Source of the DNA: Bryobacterales bacterium
Lineage (GTDB): Bacteria > Acidobacteriota > Terriglobia > Bryobacterales > Bryobacteraceae
Assembly (NCBI GenBank): GCA_009697495.1
Contig: SHUN01000207.1
Coordinates: 1-6,009 of the forward strand
Reading direction: 5' to 3'
Length of the DNA: 6,009 nucleotides
This document shows positions 1 through 6,008 of the stretch, piece by piece (within the stretch, counting starts at the first letter, position 1; each line of letters starts with the position of its first letter). The translations under genes were made by a program, and so were the position numbers. A model generated the notes under the pieces. The model saw only the letters and a list, made by a program, of their open reading frames with translations, was not told the origin of the DNA and did no database searches.

Positions 1-104
1 CCTTGGTTTTTCCAAGCCGCCGGCGCCTTCCACTTCACGCCGGAGGCGCTTTCGGCCATCAAAACCATGCCACTCGTCAGGATCAACAAAAAGTAACGCA
101 TCAT
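1..104 (-). CDS. Secreted protein of unknown function, N-terminal part only (runs off the left edge)
   Basis: Reading leftward from 104 gives an open frame with no stop up to the window edge. It begins MMRYFLLILTSGMVLMAES and continues into ASGVKWKAPAAWKNQG. The first ~20 residues are a classical signal peptide: one arginine, a hydrophobic stretch of about 14 residues, then an Ala-x-x-Ala-like cleavage region near residues 17-22. The mature protein begins with a short Trp/Lys-rich strand ('VKWKAPAAWK') that I associate, from memory only, with a family of small secreted proteins in Acidobacteria; its function is unknown. Two adjacent ATGs (104 and 101) are possible starts, and the only Shine-Dalgarno-like bases (CTGGG) lie directly in front, which is closer than usual. 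The gene starts 33 bp after the stop of the membrane protein at 138 and on the same strand, so it is probably the third gene of that operon. Too little is present to assign a role. Confidence 0.6.
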   Translation of the reverse strand, partial: MMRYFLLILTSGMVLMAESASGVKWKAPAAWKNQ

Positions 105-137
105 CCCAGTGTACAGACGCCAAGCGCGCCAGAAAGA

Positions 138-1820
138 TTAGCGAAATCCAAACGACGCGATCGGAATCCCCAACGCCCGCGGATCCCCGTTCTTCGGCTG
201 GAATGGCGGATCCGCCAGAAACTCCACATCCACATTCCCCTCCGCCCCCGGAGCCATCGGGAACTTCTCCGTCAACCACCCGTTTTGGATGAACGTCCGC
301 GAACCTAAATTCACACCGCCAACCCTTACCGTCAACGTCACTTTCCCCACCGAGCGAATATAGTCCGGCCCCACATTCACCGTCACTTCAAAAGCATTCG
401 CGCCCGCCGGCCTCCGCAAACGCGCCTCCGCCTTTGGCATCGTCCAACGGTAGTTCCCTTCACGCTGATACCACCCGCGTGTCAACTGCCACACCGGCGT
501 CAGCCGCGTCATCTCCACGAACGCCGCATCCCCTAACGCCGCCGGCCGCCGCATCGCATACAACTTCTTCAACGGCCCGTCCCAGCTCAACACCGCCAGC
601 GTCGCCTCCGCCCGAGGCTCTTTATGGTCGCTGTCCTCCAAATAAATCATCTCCAGATTGTCGCGGTCAAACGTGTACCGCAGCGCGCCATCCACGCCCC
701 ATCGCCGCAGCCCCGCCGGCGCGCTGTCGATCAGCACCGTGTCGATGTCTTTCCCCTCCCGCGCCAGTTCCGCCAGCGAGTAAACGTAGGCAGCCGTCTC
801 CTCCGCCTCCGCCAGTGTCGCGCGCCGCTTGTCGCGCATTTCGGCGTAATTAAATCCCAGCCAAATTGCCAACGGCGCCGCAATCCATTTCCATCCCACC
901 CGCTCTGTTAACGCCGCCATCACAACCGCCAGCCCCGCCAGCGGCAGATACAAATACGCCCCGAATCGCCGTCCCGGCACCAGCAGCATCGGCCCCAGCC
1001 ACAGCGCCGATGCCAGTAGCCCCCACCACAATCGCCGGTCGCGAACCCATAACGGCAGCAGCGCCAATGCATAGCCCGCGTGCCGCGCCAGCAACACCTG
1101 CGAGGCGTAGAAATCCACCGTCTGCCACAGCGTCAACGGCGTCAGCCGCAATCCATAATCCCCGCTTCGCCCGCCCTGCGAAAACAATGCTTGTATCGCA
1201 AACCACGCCCCGCCGCCCAAGTGCCACGCCAGCGCCCGCGCCGAAAACGTCCCCAGCAAATACTCGTATGCAGCCAGAATCAACGGCACCGCCACCGCCA
1301 GTTCCTTTGACTTATACGCCAGCCAGAAACAAAGCAAACTCAACCAGCGCCGCTTATCGATCCATAGCAAAACCGACAGCAGCGAGAACACCGCGCACAA
1401 CACATCGAACACATACATCGGCTTCCAATAGGCGTCAAATACGGCCATGTGAAACGCGAAGAACAGCACCCCGATCGCTCGCGCCGCCCAGGGAAACGAC
1501 AGCCGCCCCAGCAGCGCCCACAGCAATGCCAGATTCGCCAAATGCAGCACATGCAGCACCGCTATGTAGGGCCGGAAGTCCAGCCCCGCCATTCTCCCCA
1601 ACGCCCAAAAATAGAAATGCCCCACCGGCCGAAAGTTCGAGGAATAAAACTGCGGCGTCACCAACCCCGTCAGAAAACTCGAAAACTCCGCGTGCCGCGT
1701 CCAAGCCAAATTGTCCAGATCGTCAGCGGAGAAGAAGCCCTTGTACGCCCCTTTGCTCGCCACATAAAACAGCCAGCCAAGAACGGCGAAAAAAACAGGC
1801 GTCGCCCAACGCTTGTTCAT
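138..1820 (-). CDS. Multi-pass membrane protein, GT-C-type glycosyltransferase-like, with C-terminal beta domain
   Basis: This 560-residue protein has roughly ten hydrophobic segments in residues 8-325, starting with 8-26, 84-106, 110-127, 136-154, 172-190, 263-281 and 287-304, followed by a soluble region of ~230 residues. Features typical of GT-C (PMT/ArnT/TMTC-like, lipid-phosphate-sugar dependent) transferases are visible: an acidic motif ADDLDNL (32-38) in the first external loop after TM1, 'NFRPVGH' (62-68), and 'YKSKELAV' (169-176) preceding a hydrophobic helix. The C-terminal part, about 450-560, alternates beta-strand-like segments and ends with 'DPRALGIPIASFGF', a closing pattern seen in beta-sandwich domains attached to membrane glycosyltransferases; it would lie outside the membrane. 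The donor and acceptor cannot be read from the sequence. The ATG at 1820 overlaps the dehydratase stop as ATGA, so translation is likely coupled; a purine run (GAGAAG, then GAAGGA) precedes it. Specific family membership is inferred; the membrane topology is clear. Confidence 0.8.
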   Translation of the reverse strand: MNKRWATPVFFAVLGWLFYVASKGAYKGFFSADDLDNLAWTRHAEFSSFLTGLVTPQFYSSNFRPVGHFYFWALGRMAGLDFRPYIAVLHVLHLANLALLWALLGRLSFPWAARAIGVLFFAFHMAVFDAYWKPMYVFDVLCAVFSLLSVLLWIDKRRWLSLLCFWLAYKSKELAVAVPLILAAYEYLLGTFSARALAWHLGGGAWFAIQALFSQGGRSGDYGLRLTPLTLWQTVDFYASQVLLARHAGYALALLPLWVRDRRLWWGLLASALWLGPMLLVPGRRFGAYLYLPLAGLAVVMAALTERVGWKWIAAPLAIWLGFNYAEMRDKRRATLAEAEETAAYVYSLAELAREGKDIDTVLIDSAPAGLRRWGVDGALRYTFDRDNLEMIYLEDSDHKEPRAEATLAVLSWDGPLKKLYAMRRPAALGDAAFVEMTRLTPVWQLTRGWYQREGNYRWTMPKAEARLRRPAGANAFEVTVNVGPDYIRSVGKVTLTVRVGGVNLGSRTFIQNGWLTEKFPMAPGAEGNVDVEFLADPPFQPKNGDPRALGIPIASFGFR

Positions 1821-3526
1821 TCCTTCGGCTTCTCGGCGTGCAAAAAGTCAAAGTCGCAACCCAGATGCGCCTGCGTCACGTGATCCAGAAACAGCTTTCC
1901 ATAACCGCGAGTGTACGCGGGCGGAGGCAAAGGCCTCGCCGCCAATCGCCGCGCGATTTCCGCGTCGTCCACATGCAGTCGCAGCTCCCGCGCTTCCACG
2001 TCCAGCGTGATCGTGTCGCCCGTCTCCACAATGCTCAACGGTCCGCCAATAGCCGATTCCGGCGACACATGCAGCACCACCGTCCCGAAACTCGTCCCGC
2101 TCATTCGCGCGTCGGAAATACGCACGCAGTCGGAAACGCCTTTTTCCAAAAGCACTTTCGGCATCGGAATATGGCCCCATTCCGGGAACCCCGGCGCGCC
2201 TTTCGGACCGCCATTCTTCATCACCAAAACCGTGTTGGCATCCACCGGCAGGTCCATCGAATCAATCGAGTCGTGCATCGCCTGGTACGTCTCAAAGACG
2301 TACGCCGGGCCCGTATGTTTGCACAGCGCCGGCGTCGCCGCCGTCTGCTTAAATACCGCCCCATCCGGCGCCAAATTCCCCCGCAAAATAACCGTCCCGC
2401 CCTCCGGATGCAGCGGCGCATCCAACGCGCGAATCACGTCGCGGTTATGGCACGGCGCAGCGCTCACATTCTCCGCAACCGTTTTCCCGTTCACCGTGAT
2501 GCATTCGCGATGCAACATCGGCAACAGCTCCCGCATCACCGCCGGCAGCCCGCCCGCGTAGAAAAAATCCTCCATCAAATGCTCCCCGCTCGGCCGCACA
2601 TTTACCAGAAACGGCGTCTTCCGCGAAATCACATCAAAATCGTCCAACACCAATCCCAGCCCCAACCGCCCCGCAATCGCCAGCAAATGCACCACCGCGT
2701 TCGTCGATCCGCCAATGGCCATATCGACCGCCATCGCATTCTCAAACGCCTGCCGCGTCATCACCCGCGATGGCCGCATGTCTTCGCTCACCATTTCGAC
2801 AGCCCGCTTCCCCGACTGCTCCGCCAGCTCCGCCCGCCGCGAATCCACCGCCGGAATCGCCGCGTTCCCTGGCAGCGTCATCCCCAGCGCCTCCGCCATC
2901 GACGCCATCGTCGACGCCGTTCCCATCACCGTGCAGTGCCCCGCGCTGCGCACCATGCAGCCCTCAATTTCCTGCAACTCCTCCTCGCCAATCTGCCCGA
3001 TCCGGTGCAGATCGAAAATCTTCCGCCCATCAGTTCCCGTGCCAAACGGCGTATTTTTGTAATTCCCTGAAAGCGTCGGCCCGCCCGTCACCACAATCGC
3101 CGGCACATCGGCCGAGGCCGCGCCCATCAGCATCGCCGGTGTCGTCTTGTCGCACCCGCACAGCAGCACCACCGCGTCCACAGGGTTCGCCCGGATCGAC
3201 TCCTCCACATCCATCGCCATCAGGTTGCGGAACAGCATCGTCGTCGGCTTCATGAACTGCTCGCCCAACGAAATCACCGGGAACTCCAGCGGAAATCCGC
3301 CCGCCTCCCACACGCCCCGCTTCACCGCCTCCGCCAGCGTTCGCAAGTGGGCGTTGCAGTTGTTCAACTCGCTATACGAGTTGCAAATGCCAATCACCGG
3401 CTTGCCGAAAAATATCTCCCGGCTGAACCCCATCGAGCGCATATTCGCGCGCCGCGAAAAGTTGTAATATTCTTTGCCGTTGAACCAGTTGTAGCTGCGT
3501 AGCTTTGTGGGATCGATCTTGGACAT
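1817..3526 (-). CDS. IlvD/Edd-family dehydratase, sugar-acid (L-arabinonate-type) dehydratase
   Basis: The 569-residue protein is full length for the IlvD/Edd family, Fe-S enzymes that dehydrate 2,3-dihydroxy acids to 2-keto-3-deoxy acids. The cluster ligands are present: C57 (NNCNAH), C125 (GCDKTTP) and C198 (GHCTVMGTAS). Likely metal ligands are E89, D126, carbamylated-lysine candidate K127 and E449. The segment DARMSGTSFGT (472-482) supplies the catalytic Ser476/Thr478 pair. Spacing matches the [2Fe-2S] L-arabinonate dehydratase of Rhizobium (Cys59/127/200, Ser480/Thr482, from memory). The C-terminal signature 'RGYGKLFLDHVTQAHLGCDFDF' region (540-561) and 'KNTPFGTGTDGRK' (157-169) belong to the sugar-acid branch and not to dihydroxy-acid dehydratase of branched-chain amino acid synthesis, so I do not use the symbol ilvD. 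The exact sugar acid (arabinonate, xylonate, fuconate or similar) is not readable. It is the first gene of a leftward operon and diverges from a sugar-dehydrogenase-like gene. No Shine-Dalgarno sequence is present and the best -10 lies 8 nt before the ATG, so its mRNA may be leaderless. Confidence 0.93.
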   Translation of the reverse strand: MSKIDPTKLRSYNWFNGKEYYNFSRRANMRSMGFSREIFFGKPVIGICNSYSELNNCNAHLRTLAEAVKRGVWEAGGFPLEFPVISLGEQFMKPTTMLFRNLMAMDVEESIRANPVDAVVLLCGCDKTTPAMLMGAASADVPAIVVTGGPTLSGNYKNTPFGTGTDGRKIFDLHRIGQIGEEELQEIEGCMVRSAGHCTVMGTASTMASMAEALGMTLPGNAAIPAVDSRRAELAEQSGKRAVEMVSEDMRPSRVMTRQAFENAMAVDMAIGGSTNAVVHLLAIAGRLGLGLVLDDFDVISRKTPFLVNVRPSGEHLMEDFFYAGGLPAVMRELLPMLHRECITVNGKTVAENVSAAPCHNRDVIRALDAPLHPEGGTVILRGNLAPDGAVFKQTAATPALCKHTGPAYVFETYQAMHDSIDSMDLPVDANTVLVMKNGGPKGAPGFPEWGHIPMPKVLLEKGVSDCVRISDARMSGTSFGTVVLHVSPESAIGGPLSIVETGDTITLDVEARELRLHVDDAEIARRLAARPLPPPAYTRGYGKLFLDHVTQAHLGCDFDFLHAEKPKE

Positions 3527-3569
3527 AAACCGTTATTATATAACCCCCGAATCTGCGATCCTATATTTC
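3527..3569. promoter_or_regulatory. Divergent promoter region with overlapping -10 elements
   Basis: This 43-bp AT-rich gap is all that separates two divergent genes. On the minus strand a perfect TATAAT lies at 3535-3540, 8 nt before the dehydratase ATG, so transcription would begin at or just before the start codon. On the plus strand TATTAT at 3534-3539 occupies almost the same bases and would start transcription near 3546, leaving a leader of about 24 nt to the ATG at 3570. I find no convincing -35 hexamer on either strand and no Shine-Dalgarno sequence in front of either gene. The -10 assignments are by eye. Confidence 0.45.
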
Positions 3570-4559
3570 ATGTCCACCCGTCTCCGCTGGGGAATTCTGA
3601 GCTCCTCCAAATTCGCCCGGACCAAAGTCATCCCCGCGCTCCTGCGAGTCGAATCGCTCGAAGTCGCCGCCCTCGCCTCCCGCGACTTAACAACCGCAAA
3701 AGAGCACGCCGCCGCCTTCGGCATCCCAACGGCCTACGGCTCCTACGAAGAACTGCTCGCCGATCCAACCATCGACATCATCTACAACCCCCTCCCCAAT
3801 CACCTCCACGTTCCCTGGTCCATCCGCGCCGCCCAAGCCGGTAAGCACGTCCTTTGCGAAAAACCCCTCGCCATGAACGCCGCCGAAGTCGATGCGCTCA
3901 TCGCCGCCCGCGATGCCAATAACGTCGTCATCGGCGAAGCCTTCATGGTCGCCACACACCCGCAGTGGCTCTGGACCAAAGCAGCCATCGATGAAGGCAA
4001 AATCGGCCAACTCCGCGCCATCCAAGGCTTCTTCAGCTACACAAATACGGACCCCAATAACATCCGCAACCAAGCCGAGATCGGCGGCGGCGCCATGATG
4101 GACATCGGCTGCTATCCCATCTTCACTTCACGATTCATCATGGGCCGCAACCCCCTCCGCGTCTGCGCCCAAATCGAACGCGACCCGAATTTCCAGACCG
4201 ACCGTCTCTCCTCCGTCATCCTCGATTACGGCGACGTCCACTGCCAGTTCACCTGTAGCACCCAAACCAACCCCTACCAGCGCATGCATTTCCATGGCAC
4301 AAAAGGCCGCATCGAAATCGAGATCCCCTTCAACGCCCCGCCCGACACGCCCACGCAAGTCTTCATCGACAACGGCGTTGGCCCGCAAACGCAAACTTTC
4401 GAAATCTGCGATCAATACAGGATCGAAGGCGAAGCTTTCACCGCCGCCGTCCGCGGCGAGCGCCCCGTCCCGGTCTCCCTCGAATCCGCCAAAGGCAACA
4501 TGCAAACCATTGACGCGGCCTTCCACTCGGCCCGCGAAAATCGCTGGGTTGCGCTATAG
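3570..4559 (+). CDS. Gfo/Idh/MocA-family NAD(P)-dependent oxidoreductase (dihydrodiol/D-xylose dehydrogenase-like)
   Basis: The 329-residue product has an N-terminal Rossmann domain (about 1-120) and a C-terminal alpha/beta sheet domain (about 125-329). Visible motifs are the dinucleotide loop WGILSSSKFARTKVIPAL (7-24), which lacks the usual GxGxxG glycines but keeps the family's pattern, 'ASRD' (36-39) after strand 2 whose arginine suggests NADP, 'YNPLPNHLH' (72-80), and the catalytic EKP (97-99). GGGAMMDIGCYPI (172-184) supplies Asp178 and Tyr182; with Lys98 these match the Lys/Asp/Tyr set of dimeric dihydrodiol dehydrogenase and D-xylose 1-dehydrogenases. It probably oxidises a sugar or related polyol in the cytoplasm; the substrate is not determined. 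The frame stays open upstream to a GTG at 3507, but that would overlap the divergent gene and the homology begins at 'STRLRWGIL', so I place the start at the ATG at 3570. There is no Shine-Dalgarno sequence. The gene converges with the next gene and overlaps it by 6 bp. Confidence 0.9.
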   Translation: MSTRLRWGILSSSKFARTKVIPALLRVESLEVAALASRDLTTAKEHAAAFGIPTAYGSYEELLADPTIDIIYNPLPNHLHVPWSIRAAQAGKHVLCEKPLAMNAAEVDALIAARDANNVVIGEAFMVATHPQWLWTKAAIDEGKIGQLRAIQGFFSYTNTDPNNIRNQAEIGGGAMMDIGCYPIFTSRFIMGRNPLRVCAQIERDPNFQTDRLSSVILDYGDVHCQFTCSTQTNPYQRMHFHGTKGRIEIEIPFNAPPDTPTQVFIDNGVGPQTQTFEICDQYRIEGEAFTAAVRGERPVPVSLESAKGNMQTIDAAFHSARENRWVAL

Positions 4560-5720
4560 CCCCCGAATCCGAACCAGACTCTTATCAATCGAACGCAAAT
4601 TCGGCACGCCCGCCAAGCCCATATTCAGCGCCAGTTCCGTATGCAGCAAATGGATCACCCGCTCCACGCCCGCCTGCCCGAAACTCGCCATCCCATACAA
4701 GTACGGCCGCGCAATGCACACCGCCGTCGCCCCTAAAGCCAGGGCTTTCAAGATATCCGTGCCGCGCCGGATCCCGCCGTCCATCAACACCGGAATGCGC
4801 CCATTAACCGCTCGCACCACTTCCGGCAACGCCTCAATCGTCCCGCCGACACTGTCCTGCTGCCTCGCCCCGTGATTGGAAACGATGCATGCCTTCGCCC
4901 CATACTGCACGCACCGGTCGCCATCTTCGGCCGTCATAATGCCCTTCACAATCACCGGCAGCGACGTGGCCGCGCATAGCTCCGCCAGCGTCTCCCAGGT
5001 CGGCAGCGGCGATGCCTTCGATGGCAATATTCCCGCCTTCCAAGGCGTCTTGGCCACCGGCAATTTTCCCGCCGCGTCACGCTTCGGCAATCCCGTCTCG
5101 CACCACGAGCGCTCCAGCTTGTTGTGTATCTCCCGCTCCCGCTGTGACACATGCATGATGTCTACCGTCAAGCAGATGCCCTTGCAACCCTGCGCTTCAA
5201 TTCTCCGCACAAATGACCGCGTTTGCGCCTTATTCGTCAAAATACCGCCGGTCGTCAACTGCCACCAGTTCTCCGCCGCCGTGCCCTCCTGCAGCGTCGC
5301 CTCAATGCCGCCATTCGTAATATGCAGCGTCTTCGACTTCCCCGCCGCCCGCGAAACTTCCAACTCGCCATTCGGGAAAAAGCAGTTCTTCCCGCCCGCC
5401 GGATCAAACAAAATCGGATAGTCGAGCTTGAGACCCAACAGCGTCAGAGACGTATCGATCTTATGCGTATCGACCAGCACCCGCGGCCGAATAATGATCT
5501 TCTTAAATCCCTCGCGGTTATCATGCAGCGTCTGTTCGTCTTCAGAACCGCCCTCCAGATAATCCCAAGCCACCGGGTCCAGTCTCTTCTTCGCCAGCGT
5601 CGCGAAGTCGAACACATTCACCGGGTCCATCACGCCGGCATCTTGTGCCAACGCCGCGAATGGCGCAGCGCCGAATATCCCTGCCAGCCGTCGAAATGCC
5701 GCCCTGCGTTGTATCTGCAT
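4554..5720 (-). CDS. FMN-dependent alpha-hydroxy-acid oxidase/dehydrogenase with export-signal-like N-terminus
   Basis: This 388-residue flavoprotein belongs to the glycolate oxidase/lactate dehydrogenase TIM-barrel family, which oxidises L-2-hydroxy acids to 2-keto acids. Family residues seen: Tyr54 in DYLEGGSEDEQTL (53-65), Asp187 in LTVD, Lys259 in VIVKG, the catalytic His283 and Arg286 in SNHGARQQD (281-289), and the FMN-phosphate loop DGGIRRGTDILKALALGA (314-331). The segment after 'WWQL' reads TTGG instead of the usual YVYK, so the second substrate-binding tyrosine (Tyr129 of spinach glycolate oxidase) is absent; the FMN-facing segment near 136 (ITNGGIEATLQE) also differs. These changes make the substrate uncertain. 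Residues 1-26 (RR, a hydrophobic stretch, then AALAQ) look like a Tat or Sec signal. I choose the ATG at 5720 because the signal begins there; the ATG at 5735 is possible, while the start at 5849 would overlap the gene on the other strand. No clear Shine-Dalgarno sequence precedes it. Confidence 0.88.
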   Translation of the reverse strand: MQIQRRAAFRRLAGIFGAAPFAALAQDAGVMDPVNVFDFATLAKKRLDPVAWDYLEGGSEDEQTLHDNREGFKKIIIRPRVLVDTHKIDTSLTLLGLKLDYPILFDPAGGKNCFFPNGELEVSRAAGKSKTLHITNGGIEATLQEGTAAENWWQLTTGGILTNKAQTRSFVRRIEAQGCKGICLTVDIMHVSQREREIHNKLERSWCETGLPKRDAAGKLPVAKTPWKAGILPSKASPLPTWETLAELCAATSLPVIVKGIMTAEDGDRCVQYGAKACIVSNHGARQQDSVGGTIEALPEVVRAVNGRIPVLMDGGIRRGTDILKALALGATAVCIARPYLYGMASFGQAGVERVIHLLHTELALNMGLAGVPNLRSIDKSLVRIRGL

Positions 5721-5725
5721 AGAGC

Positions 5726-5738
5726 GTGATTGCATCAC
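5726..5738. repeat. Short inverted repeat at the divergent start junction, possible operator
   Basis: GTGAT-TGC-ATCAC is a perfect 5-bp inverted repeat with a 3-bp centre, located 5 bp upstream of the oxidase ATG (5720) and covering the first codons of the small plus-strand gene. It resembles a regulator half-site pair but matches no site I can name: CRP-type sites have a 6-bp spacer between TGTGA and TCACA, and here the GTGA/TCAC spacing is one short. An arm of 5 bp can arise by chance, so this is a weak call. Confidence 0.2.
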
Positions 5739-6008
5739 AACTCGGGCGAATACCGCAAGACCCGCATTGAACGCATCCTCGAGCAAGTCACAAAAGGCCA
5801 GGAACAATCCGCTGCCCGCCAAGAGCAATTCGATATAAGTATCGAGCAACTAAACCATGTTCGGCCCCGCCAGCAATACCCTGACGAGGTTTTTGAGCGC
5901 CACCACACCGAAAGGAAGCTTATCCGGGAATCCATCGCCGCGCTGGTCCGCGTTGCAGGCAATCACCATCGACGGCTCAACTAGATTGATGGCGGCGAAG
6001 AGCCCTAA
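5730..6008 (+). pseudogene. Small coiled-coil protein gene, probably degraded (TTG start, in-frame amber codon)
   Basis: The frame from TTG 5730 encodes 84 residues to a TAG at 5982-5984. It has no internal Met. The product starts HHNSGEYRKTRIERILEQ and continues with heptad-like helices rich in Glu, Gln, Lys and Arg ('KGQEQSAARQEQF'), and ends 'RESIAALVRVAGNHHRRLN'. This resembles a family of short cytoplasmic coiled-coil proteins that I recall as multicopy in Solibacter-type genomes, usually ~100-130 residues and of unknown function. After the TAG the same frame reads IDGGEEP and then TAA at 6006, which looks like the lost natural C-terminus (family tails run like 'RRLxxLEGGEE'). A stop (TGA, 5727-5729) lies directly before the TTG, so there is no longer start. 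Only a weak AGAG precedes it. Its C-ending codons match those of the other plus-strand gene, which supports real coding origin. It may still be expressed as an 84-residue protein (5730-5984), in which case it is an ordinary short gene. Confidence 0.45.

Noticed and set aside
2..16. CTTGG-TTTTT-CCAAG hairpin near the left edge as a terminator
   Set aside because: The stem is only 5 bp, the T run is in the loop instead of behind the stem, and it lies inside the coding sequence of the secreted protein.
866..3070. A 734-codon plus-strand open frame running across the membrane-protein and dehydratase genes
   Set aside because: It is extremely rich in Pro, Ala, Arg and His, has no recognisable domain, and lies antisense to two clearly conserved genes. 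It arises from the GC-rich third positions of the minus-strand genes.
1817..3526. Naming the dehydratase ilvD (branched-chain amino acid synthesis)
   Set aside because: The C-terminal signature and the insert near residues 157-169 fit the sugar-acid branch, and no other branched-chain amino acid gene is nearby.
3507..3569. A GTG start at 3507 for the Gfo/Idh/MocA gene, adding 21 residues
   Set aside because: It would overlap the 5' end of the divergent dehydratase, the added residues resemble nothing in the family, and the conserved Rossmann strand begins just after the ATG at 3570.
5721..5849. A longer start at 5849 for the hydroxy-acid oxidase, adding 43 residues
   Set aside because: The extension is antisense to the small coiled-coil gene, and the export-signal-like segment begins at the ATG at 5720, where such signals are expected at the N-terminus.
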